Assembly: GCA_038503075.1 (NCBI GenBank)
Contig: JBCAML010000001.1
Location: forward strand, 1,426,001-1,490,000
DNA: 64,000 bases
Direction of reading: 5' to 3'
DNA from: Gyromitra esculenta
Taxonomy: Eukaryota > Ascomycota > Pezizomycetes > Pezizales > Discinaceae
Positions 25,128-36,283 of the stretch are shown one piece after another. Below the pieces are notes generated by a model. It searched no databases, had not been told where the DNA came from, and saw nothing but the letters and a program-made list of their open reading frames with translations. A program made the position numbers and the translations under genes. Numbering within the stretch: position 1 is the stretch's first letter; every line of letters starts with the position of its first letter.

Positions 25128-28100
25128 ATGGGCAAGGAGGACGATAAGTCGGCAAAGCTCGACAAAGGTAAGGGAAGAGCCGTTGACACTCCGGATAAGA
25201 AGGATGGTGATCCCTCCAAATCCACCACCGAAAAGCCTTCGAACAGTATGAGGAAGGACAAAAAGGATGAGCCTCAGGAAGGTATTTTCATAATCTCAAA
25301 AGTGGGGCTAGGTTTCGATGAAGCTGACGATGGTTTAGAAGAACTATCAGAAGAGGACCAGCAGTTGAAGTCAGAGCTTGAAATGCTTGTGGAGCGATTA
25401 AAGGTTATTTCTTACTTCTTTCAGATGCGGAGGGTATTTTCTAATTCTCTCAATGCAGGAACCAAACACCGAACTATATAAACCTGCTTTAGAATCCATC
25501 AAGACATTCATTCGAACGTCAACCTCGTCGATGACGGCTGTTCCCAAACCCCTCAAATTTCTACGATCTCACTACCCGTCAATGACCGAGCTTTACGAAA
25601 AATGGCCGACTGGAGACGATAAGGTAGCTCCTGCTCTCAGCCGAAGCGAACCTAGTATATGCTCATTACTAATGTCGACAGATTGCGCTCGCCGATGTCC
25701 TCTCGGTTCTGGGGATGACCTATTCAGACGAAACTACCCTAGATTCACTTAAATATAGACTTCTCGCGCCTACTGAAGACCTTGGTTCATGGGGACATGA
25801 ATATGTTCGACATCTGGCCCTCGAGATTGGCGCGGAGTATGCGTCTCGCTCAGAGAAGGAGGCGGACACAAAGGATCTGACCGACCTAGCATTAGCCCTT
25901 GTGCCCTTTTTCCTTAAACATAATGCCGAGGCTGATGCGGTAGATTTATTATTGGAGTTGGAAATCATCGAAAAACTACCAGAGTTTGTTGACGAAAACA
26001 CCTATCAGAGAGTAGGCTTGTACATGGTCAGGTACGATGAGCAGCTTCCAACTAGTTACAATGCTTGAGATGGAGGTAGTTTGTTGACATAGCTCCTAGC
26101 ATGGTTCCTCTTCTCTCACCTCCTGACGACAAAACCACCCTCGAAACTGCACACAGCATCTACCGAAAGTACAACAAGTTAGCACAGGCCATCACTCTTG
26201 CTATTCGCCTTAATGATTTGGGCTTGATTCAAGAGGATTTCGATGCAACCGAAGATAAGGTTCTCAAGAAGCAACTCGCTTTCCTTGTCTCCCGACAGCA
26301 GATTTGGCTTGAAACACCCGATGTAGAAATCAGCGACTGTCTTAACAACGCTCGTTTGTCCGACTATTTCGCCGCGCTTGGAAAAGAGTTGAATATTCTT
26401 GACCCTAAGACTCCCGAAGATATATACAAATCGCATCTTGAAAGCTCACGCGGTGGCCCTGGTGGAACAGTGGACTCGGCGAAACAAAACTTAGCGAACA
26501 GTTTTGTTAACTCATTCGTCAACGCTGGTTTTGGAACCGACAAGTTAATGCTTGTGGAGAATGAGGATAATAACTGGGTTTACAAAAATAAAGAGCTTGG
26601 AATGCTGAGTGCCACTGCTAGTATCGGGATGCTGCACCAGTGGGATGTGGAGATTGGGCTAAATGCTATCGATAAGTACACCGATAGCGCAGAAGACCAC
26701 ATCAAGGCTGGTACCGCTCTCGCTATTGGCATCGTTAACTGTGGTGTTCGGACGGAAACTGATCCTGCTCTCACGCTACTTCGCGAGGATCCTTATCTCA
26801 ACAGCAAAAGCCCACATATCAGGATAAGTACGATCATGGGTCTTGGGCTGGCCTACGCCGGGTCTCAGCGAGTTGACCTTTTGGACCTCCTTTTGCCCAT
26901 TGTCAGCGACACATCGCTCTCTATGCATATTTCGGCTATGGCAGCTTTGTCTCTTGGGTTGATGTTTGTTGGTTCAAGCAATGGTGATATCACAAGCACA
27001 ATCCTACAAACCCTTATGGAACGCGATGATACCCAGTTAAAGGACAAGTGGGGACGCTTCCTTGCTCTTGGCCTGGCTCTGCTATTCACTGGCCGACAAG
27101 AGGATGCAGATGCCACCCTGGAGACACTAAAGGCCATCGAACATCCTATTGCTAAACATACTGGAGTCCTGGTAGACGCCTGCGCTTATGCAGGGACTGG
27201 CAACGTTCTTAAGTTCCAGAGTATGCTGCACTTATGCAACGAACACATCGACTCGTCCGAAGATGAGAAGAAAGATGACGATCTTTTCCAATCCTACGCT
27301 GTCATTGGACTAGCTCTAATCGCCATGGGAGAAGACATCGGTGCGGAGATGGCCCTTCGACAGTTTGGCCATTTAATGCACTACGGCGATGGCGTGATCC
27401 GTAAGACCGTGCCTTTGGCCATGGGGCTTCTGAGTGCGTCAAATCCGCAAATCAAAGTCTACGATACTCTCTCTCGATATTCCCACGATAACGATATCGA
27501 TGTTGCGATAAATGCGATATTTGCCATGGGTCTAGTTGGCGCAGGGACGAACAATGCACGTTTAGCCCAGTTATTGAGACAGCTTGCTAGCTACTACCAC
27601 AGGGATCCAAATTCGCTGTTTATGGTTAGGATAGCACAGGGGTTGTTACACATGGGCAAAGGGACTTTAAGCGTAAACCCGTTCCATACTGATCGAAGTG
27701 TCTTGAGTAGAGTGGCTACAGCTGGCTTGGTTACAGTGCTCATTGGTTTGGTGGATGCTAAGAGCTGTAAGTAAAATCTAACATCTTGGAACAGTGTTCT
27801 GACTAACTTTCGGGTAGTTGTTCTTGATTCTGCACACTATTTATTGTACTTCCTCGTAACAGCTATGCATCCCCGCTTCCTCATCACTCTCGATGAAAAT
27901 CTGCAACCTCTTCCAGTAAATGTTAGAGTTGGACAAGCCGTTGATGTGGTTGGACAAGCTGGAAGACCAAAAACAATCACAGGGTGGCAAACTCAAAATA
28001 CCCCTGTTTTGCTGGCATATGGCGAGAGAGCAGAGCTTGAAGACGACGAATACATATCTCTGAGTAATACTCTGGAAGGGCTTGTGATCCTTAAAAGGGT

Positions 28101-28191
28101 TGGTTATTCCTTTGTTTTGAGAAAAAAAAATTCACAGTATATAAAAAATACTAACCATCATTAGAATCCTAACTGGGAGGGAAGGGACTGA
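25128..28191 (+). CDS. RPN1: 26S proteasome regulatory subunit RPN1
   Basis: A 902-residue protein from seven exons: 25128-25281, 25339-25403, 25459-25623, 25682-26031, 26100-27766, 27818-28098 and 28165-28191. A Lys/Asp-rich N-terminus leads into [20 protein letters not shown], then an N-terminal helical domain. The large exon encodes the toroid of proteasome/cyclosome repeats (repeated alternations of Gly-rich and Ala-rich helices, such as [17 protein letters not shown] and [14 protein letters not shown]). The C-terminus has the usual RAELEDDEY and [13 protein letters not shown] ending. RPN1 (PSMD2) is the base scaffold of the 19S particle, binding ubiquitin, UBL shuttle factors and the deubiquitinase Ubp6. 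The length is as expected for the family. Intron 1 is 57 nt and stop-free, so retention stays in frame. Confidence 0.95.
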
Positions 28192-28773
28192 TTTAAGATT
28201 TTAGCAGTTTCCGGTAGTGAAATTCTCAAGTTGGAAACATTGGCTTAGAAAATAGTCGATGATTCTTTGGCGGATAGAGGAGAAATTTTCACTCCTAGGT
28301 CTCTGTAAAGTAAATAAATATTTGAATGGTGATTTTCGTTCAATCTATTTTCATGTCTTTATTGGTGCTGGAGCGATACTCCGATGATGTCAATGAACCG
28401 CACACCCTCACCACATAAAGCCATTGGTTGCGTTCCAGCTTACGGGGCCACAATTCGAAGGCTTTTCTTGGGATGATACCTATATGGCGCGCATGCTTAA
28501 ACCTAGACCAATCAAATTGGTATGTGGAACGCCTTTGTCTTACAAAACTTAGTTGGTGCCTCACTAAAGTTTATGGAAAACTCCTCAACCTAAGAATTTC
28601 GATCACCAATGCCCCTAAAGAAGAATGCTGTCAGATATAGTCACTTTATTAGCATCAATGCTCAAACTAAGCTTTAAAATCGATATTTGATTTAAAGTTC
28701 CTCTATATATATTTAGTCACATGTACAGTATCTCTTAGAATGTTCCAAACTGAACTTTTTACAGCCAAAAATG

Positions 28774-28936
28774 AGGTTTTATTCCACCACAACCACTTAT
28801 CATGTCCTGCAAAAATTTACAGAGATTCATTACTATCATTCTAGGCTTCACAAGTTTCCTTAAGGAATTTGGTTAGCTGTAGGTGTCAGTATTTGGACCG
28901 AAAACGGTGGTCCAGGTTTAAGTGTACTCACGTTAT
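28774..28936 (+). repeat. dispersed repeat, copy A
   Basis: The first 23 bases, from 28774, are identical to the start of copy B at 59728. The rest aligns collinearly at lower identity through a shared ending near ttaagtgtac (copy B: cttaagcgtac). Both copies are on the same strand and non-coding. They are probably fragments of one old transposon. Confidence 0.55.
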
Positions 28937-29394
28937 AGAATCACCACAGAACAGGAAGAGCGTCCCAACCCGTAAAAATTCTTGAAGAGCCCTTCCTCCC
29001 GGCCGCAAGATAATAATTTTATGGAATCGTTAAGGGATAGGTTGAAGTCTAGACTAAAGGGGTACTTAGACAGAATAGCACTTCTAGATCCTTCAGATGA
29101 CCCGCAGCCCATAAACCCTAGGACAGTAAAATGTTTTCGAAAGTTTCCCACAACCCTCTCCAGGCTACATCGCAGTACAAATACAAAAGGGAGTCTTTTA
29201 TCTTCTGTTAATACTATAATGACTAGGCACATAGTATCCTTAGAAACAGTTGAGACGTGGCAAAAGATAACTTGAAATTTGACTATCACAAGAGACGCAT
29301 CATCCACCTTCGAAAAAAAGGACTGAAAGATGATAGTATTAAATATTCTGGAACCACCTCACCACCATAACCTACGGGTTGCATGCGAGTATGA

Positions 29395-29417
29395 ATTATT
29401 ATTATTATTATTATTAT
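29395..29417. repeat. ATT microsatellite
   Basis: About seven to eight tandem ATT units, with a further partial run (aataataaatattattat) near 29464-29481. Simple repeat with no inferred function. Confidence 0.8.
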
Positions 29418-30136
29418 CGTCTTGGAGAGCACCATAACTTGAGGATTGGATGTGCCGAATGAAATAATAAATATTATTATCTTGGAACCACCTGCGTAAC
29501 CCGAGTGCTGAGCGATGACTCAGATTGATGTTAGTGATTGTAAGCTACACCTACCCGATCAAATTGATAAGGCTTGTCTCACAGCTCAAGTTCACGACAA
29601 TCCACTACGATCAAGCCAATGACACAAATACTCACTTGCTTGAATCCATGAGTCTGAGCTCTTACGTTTCATTCTCCGGCCTCAAAAGACAAAATTTGAG
29701 CCCATCAATAATTTCAAGAGCAGAGACTTTATTTTTAATAGTTTTTTTTTCCCTTTTTGTGTTGCACAAGATTTCACAACCTTAAATGCTCTTTGCTTCG
29801 CTAATTATTATATGCAGTGCTATCGGACAGCGAAATCTGAAAGCAAAGAAATCAAAGATACGAATGAATTTAACTCTCGAATCGAAAAGTTCACGCAAAA
29901 GTAAAATGCCTCCCAACCTATGAAACCCCTTGGTTAGTAAGTGAAGATTTTGGTGAAGACATGAACCCATATCATACAAGAAGCCTGATTTTTGTTCCAG
30001 AGATTCCCTTTTTCCATAGAGAGTTTGGCGATGGGTATACTCACATTCCCATCCCAAACTTCAGTTTTCTCTTTTTGTGATATCGCAATACATACCTTCC
30101 CCACGAATTGCCAATACACCGCCGACACTAATGAAT

Positions 30137-31037
30137 TTATTTCGCTTCAACAATAAAATCCTCCATTATTTCCCTTTCCAGACCCTCTCCTCTCCAGACT
30201 TTCTTCCATCTCTCCCACCCGCCACGTCGCTGCTCTCTGAGCACACCAACCATCCCTCTCTCCCTCAGTTGCTCCAGTACAACCTTCATTCCCTCCCTAC
30301 TCCTCCCCAGCCCTTCCCTCATCCTTCGGACTCCTACCAGCTCGATGGACCTCTGCACAGAACCTGTGGTCCAATTGCTAAAGAATCCCCTCTTCTCCTC
30401 TCCCGCATCCCGCAACGACTTCCCAGAGCCAATCCGGGATTCAAAACGGACAATAGTCTGCACGTCCGTCTTACCTTCCTCTTCCCTCACTAGAGTGCAG
30501 TTGATAGCGGAGGGGGTGTAGACCTGGCTCTCAACGACACTCAAGACGCCCTCCCAGTCAAGGTTGCGGGTCTCGGTCTCAAGGCGCTGATTCTTGACGT
30601 CGACGATAGACTTCTCGAGGATGTAGGATTCTTTGATTTTTGGGAGGAAACGTGCAACGGAAGCGGGAAGTTTGCCGCGTTTGAGGTGGAGGCGTGTCAT
30701 GTGCAGGTTTCCGGTGACCGGGTCAAGGTGAGAGGAAAGGGTGTCGGTGGAGATAACATGAGTGGAGTAGGGACTAAATGTATGTCAATACTATAAGATA
30801 CTGCTGAGGAGGGAATCTCTTACTTAGGGTACCGGAGGAAGTAGGCAAGTGTTACAGCGGGCCATTGGTAGCTGTGGGAGATGAAGTCGTTAGCGGCGCT
30901 GTTCTACCAAAGACAAACACGCAGATAACGTGATTCTAAGACAAAGAAATCCCAGCGAACCCCACAGCCGGAATGCGGATGGTATTTCAATAGGGACCAT
31001 ACTCGTAGGAAAAAGCATTCTCATAAAACTTAACCAT
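30137..31037 (-). CDS. UPS1: PRELI/MSF1-domain lipid transfer protein (UPS1-like)
   Basis: A 239-residue protein from three exons: 31037-31003, 30871-30824 and 30773-30137. The N-terminus MVKFYENAFSYDYQWPAVTL runs into AYFLRYPNPYSTHV, the hallmark of the PRELI/MSF1 domain, then DPVTGNLHMTRLHLKRGKLP. RYPNPYS and the GKLP segment are closer to Ups1/PRELID1 than to Ups2/Ups3. Ups1 with Mdm35 carries phosphatidic acid across the mitochondrial intermembrane space for cardiolipin synthesis. The C-terminal third is basic and Arg/Glu-rich, unlike the more compact yeast protein. Intron 1 (30872-31002) has a CTAAC branch site just before cccacag. The gene diverges from the mitochondrial ribosomal gene MRP20. 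Confidence 0.87.
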
Positions 31038-31653
31038 CTTGACCGCTCAACCTTCACAATCAATCTTCGGCCAACTCGTTCTGCTTGACCGCAGTTGATT
31101 GCCGGGACGATCGTGTGCTGTTTAATAGAGTTCTTGAAATGCGGGGTTGCCACCAAGCACCGTTTGCAGATCCGTGCAGTATGTCACGATGACGGATTTG
31201 GCTGATAGGGCGAAATTGTTTAGAGAACGTTGGCCGCGCTCACTGAGGGGTTGATGGAGAGCGCATGAAGACGCTGCGCTGAGCACTATCGGAGTATTCC
31301 CCTAAGATATGGGCGGATTTTCTCAATATCAGACGAAGGACGGAAACGTTGGCAGCCAAGTAAGGAAGGTGGGGAGACCGGGAACGTATGATACCGTATG
31401 AATTCATGCTTTGCTAGATTACTGAGCTCCAAAGAATCTCAAATTCTCGGGATTTGAAGGAGGGATACTTTTAATCTAGGGCTCATCAGCCATCAGTCTC
31501 GCAAAAAATTCAAAATGCAGCTGCAGTCGCAATTCCAAGCCCAAGTTCTGACCTTAAATCTCAAACACGTGACATCGCCAAGAGAATTTTCGAACCTTGT
31601 TTCGAAAGCTGCGACTCAACCTCACGAATTACAACTTCTCTGCTACAGTCACA
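31038..31653. promoter_or_regulatory. divergent promoter, UPS1/MRP20
   Basis: 616 bp between start codons of two nuclear genes for mitochondrial proteins. A CACGTG core is present at 31566-31571. A shared promoter would allow co-expression, but only the arrangement is seen. Confidence 0.4.
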
Positions 31654-32318
31654 ATGTTTAAATTGGGAACCAAGAAAGTCTTCCTGTACGTATTTGCTCT
31701 TACCTATACCGTCTTCCCCACGACAGTCTAACCTCTAAATAATAGACCTAACTTCACCCTTGCCCTGGTACGAACACAACACCTCCCGCCCAACTTCGCA
31801 CAGTTCATTGTACCACTTAACATCAACAAACTCGACCTAAGGGACTACCTATACAATGCCTATGGTGTCGAATGTCTAAGCATTCGCTCATATATCGAGC
31901 AGCAAAAGATTGTGCATGCGAAGCCACATCAAAGTAGAACCCATGTGGAGTGGTACCGACCAAGAGCGATTAAAAAAATGACGGTGGAACTGGCAAAGCC
32001 CTTTGTCTATCCTGAACAGCCTACGGACTTGTCAGCGTATGTTCTACCTCTTTTTATTATCCTGGTGTTTCTATTGGGCTGGTCTCATTGGCTTTATTTT
32101 TGACTTTGGTCTGGGCTTGGCAATGCTGATAACTCTTTTTTGAGGGTAGATGGGGCAAGGAGAGATTCGATGCCTTGGAAAAGGAGCGAGAAAATTACCA
32201 GAAGCAAGTCGGCCCGGATGCTATGAAGAGGCCGTCCAGCGCACGCGCAAAGCTCCAGCAGCAAGCCGAGGAACTCCTCTCAAAGACTGAGGTGGAGAAG
32301 GAATTGAAGGCCATATAG
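31654..32318 (+). CDS. MRP20: mitochondrial large-subunit ribosomal protein uL23m
   Basis: A 163-residue protein from three exons: 31654-31685, 31746-32036 and 32150-32318. MFKLGTKKVFLPNFTLALVRT followed by PLNINKLDLRDYLYNAYGV is the uL23 fold. The following RSYIEQ and RPRAIKKMTVEL segments match the fungal mitochondrial L23 (Mrp20) family. uL23 sits at the exit of the ribosomal tunnel, where nascent chains and membrane insertion factors dock. The Lys/Glu-rich C-terminal helix is typical of the fungal mitochondrial form. Length is normal. Confidence 0.9.
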
Positions 32319-33385
32319 ATCAACTTTTGATGTGAGTGCAACGGGTGCTTTATTGATAGATGGTATTCTACTACATGGAATGGATGTGCGTATACCGCGC
32401 TAGCACTGTGTATTTAGACAGTAGCGAGTAAGTCGGTAGTGGGTACATACAAATAATCCAATAGGGATTTTTTGGCGCACCGTGCTTCTTTCTATGTACT
32501 ATATTCCTGGGATTAATGGCACGCGACTAGCCTTTTTTAGGATTATTCCAGTGTATTAATTTATTGGGTCTTGACAGGCTTTTGGGTCTATGCTTTGTCT
32601 CTATTAGAATGAGATGCTTTTTATTTTATCAACCCTTCGCCCATAAGTCTCTTCGAGTGATAGCTTATGATCATCGACCATGAAAAACGACTTAACTGGA
32701 TCTCTCCCGCAAACACAACTCAGTCGCTGGTCTCGCAGTCGACTCGTTACGTGATAATCCTCTCTCATACCGAGTTCTGACGGATTGTGAAAGCACTCTA
32801 CTAAAAACCTTGATTTTAGCGGATGGACGTCTGATTCAGAGACTACATGTACTTAGTCGCCTATAAGCCGCTTTATAAGCTTAAGGATGATCGTTCTATA
32901 AGTTTATGTTTAACAGACATTGAGCGGAATTACAAATTCGTCAAAAACTGTTGGCGGGTTCCAGAAATCATTACTTACACGGTATCTCTTTATATATCTC
33001 TAGTTCTCAACTAAAATTCATGGTATAACAGCAAAAATTCGTCTGACTCCACCCCCGACTGATTAGGCCTCGCATGAAAGCATACTTGTATCCAATTTAG
33101 TGGCCGTCTAAAACATATATTGTTATCACGCCGAAACTGATAATTCATATTGGTTGTTTATAATATTAAACAACAATCAATTGCTGTTATATCTATAAGC
33201 ATTAAGTTAATTCTACAGTATAATATAAATGTGTTAAAATCCCTAGGAAACCATCGACAACGAATGATATACAAATGCCCCCAAATATGCGCCAAATGAT
33301 TTTCCCTCTCCTACCTCTTATCCATACAACGCGCCACTGCTACACAAAAACCTACACCCCTTGTTATTCAGGCTTCCATGTAGTT
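32319..33385. other. intergenic region MRP20/ERD1
   Basis: 1.07 kb between two convergent 3' ends. It becomes very AT-rich after about 32930 (TATATA and TTAAAC runs) and contains TACATGTA at 32844. No coding signal seen. Confidence 0.5.
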
Positions 33386-34790
33386 TTAATCCTCGACGAT
33401 CTTCACTCCAAACTCCTGCAGCTGTAGCTGCACCCCATCACCCTCTTCCAGCAACCCTAATCCTCCCCCAGCTCGTGAGATAACCCACTCTTTCTCGACT
33501 CTAAAAAATGTCCATACCCACCTCCTGAATATTTCCAACAACTCCAAGATAAAAATCCCACCCTCCATCTCATTAATATAATCTAAATGCGGGCTCAACT
33601 TAAAGCTCCATGTAGCCCTAAGCAGAAAGTCGAGAATAATAGCGCTATAGTAGAATTCCTTTGCCACGAAATAGCGGTCTCGTCTTAGCCCCCATGGATA
33701 CTCCCCCGATGAGCGTCTCGATGAAAATAACGTGAGTTCCCAATCCCTCATCACATCCCAGTAGAATGAGAAAAATGAGTTGAAAATCACAAAGAACAGC
33801 CACATCCGAGAGAGTGTCACCTGTGTGAAAATATGTGGCTCGTTAGGATCGAAACCTCGCTGTACAGCTGAACAGATAATGACCGGTAATGCTGAGGCGT
33901 ATTTGCACGAATTGACAAGATGGGCACGTCTATCTGCAGCACCTTGGCGACGAGCACGGGCGTACTCGGTTAAGCACTGCCGTAGTCGGATAATGTATGG
34001 CAGGGCCATGACGAAGGGTACTAGGTACACTCCACCGCAGGCGCGATTAGGGCTGGTGTTAGTCGAGGAATGACCACTCAGAAACATGCAGATGCAGACA
34101 GAAAAGTCTCCAAGAACTTTTGCGTATGACGTCAAGGCATCCGCGAGGAGGATATCGGCGAACCGTAAATCGGGATGAATCCCACCGATGATGATCCGTC
34201 GGAACATCCTACGGATAGGGTGAATCGATTAGATTTGATACCACGAAGTTGTCGCATAACAATCGTGGGAGCCCATAGCACAATGTGCTACCCCCACAAC
34301 TTATTCATGGGTAAAGCAATAATAAATCGAACATACCGTAGAAACCTCCATCGGCCCCTCTTATGCCATCCCCCAAAAGGCCACAAAAATATTCCTGCAA
34401 TCGCACTAAATAGCAATAACGGCAAAATCTCCCATCTCCTCACCATCTCCGCATTCCCTGCCGTGAATGTCCAAAAAGTCGCAAGATTCAGTCCAAAAAG
34501 CACCGTCAACAGAAATGCCATCTGGTATACCGAGCGATGTAATGGGGGCTCATTTGTGCTACGGGTGTACCGCAACATTGGTCCGGCCTCGATCCGGATG
34601 ATATGAAAGTAGTGTAGATTCAAGCCGAAAAGCCATATGCCTATTTCGATAAGGACTCAATCAGCGTGCAGGAAACACCAAAATTTGATTGTACTCGAGA
34701 CAGACCCATGATGAATATTAGGAGAACTCGGTAGGGAAGTGGAAGAATGACGCCGAGCGACTCGGGGGAGGCATGCGATTCCATTTCCAT
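33386..34790 (-). CDS. ERD1: EXS-domain protein ERD1
   Basis: A 418-residue multi-spanning membrane protein from three exons: 34790-34706, 34640-34292 and 34208-33386. The start of the mature frame, MEMESHASPESLGVILPLPYRVLLIFIMGIWLFGLNLHYF, enters the first membrane segment. The EXS domain follows, with FADILLADALTSYAKVLGD, then SRMWLFFVIFNSFFSFYWDVMRDWEL and ATWSFKLSP, all classic EXS motifs shared with Xpr1/Syg1 and Erd1. It lacks the N-terminal SPX domain, which points to Erd1 rather than Syg1. Erd1 acts in the Golgi, recycling the phosphate by-product of glycosylation and helping retain glycosyltransferases and HDEL proteins. The link with the glycosyltransferase 10 kb away is only suggestive. 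Confidence 0.87.
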
Positions 34791-35176
34791 GATGGAGCTT
34801 TAACGGGGGAAACGAGCGACTAAAGTTGGAACTGAATGGTATCTGATGATAGAACAGGGTGATGTTGAAAAGATAGACTGTTGACTTTTGTCGCGTGCTT
34901 ACGAGTCCAACTTTACAAAAATAGTTCGCGATTAATTTAGGGGCTCTGTTCAGAAACCTTATCCCTGCGGCTCTGCAGCCCCCTGTAAAATTTGGACACA
35001 TGTGCTCCTAGCCTTTATATAACGAAACGAAATCCCAATAATCAATGAGGTTCTTTGACTTCCCTTTTCACCACGATATGGACTAATTTACATCATTATC
35101 ATGTATATTTCCCTTCACCCAAACCTTCCAAATACAATTAAGAATTGGATAGGGCTTCGGTTCATCACCCAATCCA
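34791..35176. other. short intergenic, ERD1 promoter / RPA2 terminator
   Basis: 386 bp in the tandem arrangement RPA2 then ERD1 (both minus). It should hold the ERD1 promoter and the RPA2 3' end. No distinct motif recognised. Confidence 0.4.
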
Positions 35177-36283
35177 CTAGAAATCCATAATTGCGATATG
35201 ACTATCATCTGTCGTCGTATAGGCAACGCCAAGTGTCAATAGCTCATCCACTGCCCTCAAAACTTCCGACATACCCATCCCGCTTTTCTGTGATATGATG
35301 TTCGTGTGGATACCGTCGTTATTATGTGGAGTAGCTCGAATGGCATCGAAAACCCTCTTGGCAGGCCCTGAAGCACCCGGTGGACAACTGCCGGTCCCTC
35401 CAGTCCCTCCAGGTGCTCCACCCATTCCACCCATAGTTGTATCACGCTCACCTTTGATATGAGCAGGCTGTCCGTAGGCGGTCGCCTCGGAACCAACGAG
35501 AGCAAACTGTTCTGGAGGCCCCCGTGTAAGATGCAAATGGGTAGCTATAGCTTCTAAAAGGTGATAATGGACTTCGTTGAAGTCAGTGATCGGGCGGATC
35601 TGGTGAGCTGCGATGAGACGTTTGGCCCCAATCGGCTTGAGGGTACCGACCACTCGAACGTATTGGTTCGGCTGTAGTCTAGAGGGGCTCGAGTCGTCGG
35701 CGATATTATCAGCATCAACCCATTGCTTCACTTCCATGACTCCGGTGCCGTCATCCATCCTGTATGTGACGTTCGTAGCCTGCTCAGTGATGTTGCGGAT
35801 CTGAGCAACAAGAGTGATCTACAGTAATCGATTACAGCTTGGTTAGTTCCGGTAATTGGGGTGTAGAAGGAGGGTTGTGGAAGGAAAATGTTAAGAATAA
35901 CCTACATGGCCCAGAACAACATCATCGATCTTGAATTCTGCCTCCGGGTGAGGTTGGGCAGCTTCAAGGACCTGTTTGATCGTTACCGGACGAAGAGTAT
36001 CCGCCCCACGAGCCTTTGAAATATTTCGTTAGCAAAGACCACGAATAAACCATTCGACTAAAACGAAACTAACTTTCGAGGTACTCCCTGGTGTTTGCTG
36101 ACTGCCACCACCCTGAGACCCACCGTAGTTGTTCATGAACCCACCCCCACCTCCACCACCTCCACCACCCCCACCAACTCCTCCATAGGAGTTCGCTGAA
36201 TAATTATTATCTCCATAGCCACCGTAATCTAGGCATGAGATAAGCCAATTTCCAAGAGCATACTAGGGGAGGGACTAACTCAT
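35177..36283 (-). CDS. RFA2: replication protein A 32 kDa subunit (RPA2)
   Basis: A 302-residue protein from four exons: 36283-36280, 36228-36074, 36013-35906 and 35818-35177. The first coding exon is only ATG plus one base. A Gly/Asn/Tyr-rich N-terminus with a run of about 13 glycines (encoded near 36140-36180) is the site of regulatory phosphorylation in the family. The central OB fold (ITLVAQIRNITEQATNVTYRMDDGTG, EVKQW, YVRVVGTLK) binds single-stranded DNA. A C-terminal winged helix (GIHTNIISQKSGMGMSEVLRAVDELLTLGVAYTT) recruits repair proteins. RPA coats ssDNA in replication, recombination and checkpoint signalling. Length and domain order are normal. Confidence 0.93.

Larger units (their letters stand above)
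28192..30136. other. gene-free interval with repeats
   Basis: 1.9 kb without a defensible exon. It holds a repeat related to 59.73-59.89 kb (listed separately), an ATT microsatellite, and two nearby copies of ggaaccacct (29350 and 29482) flanking the microsatellite. Open frames near 28982-29307 on both strands have no family features. Confidence 0.45.
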
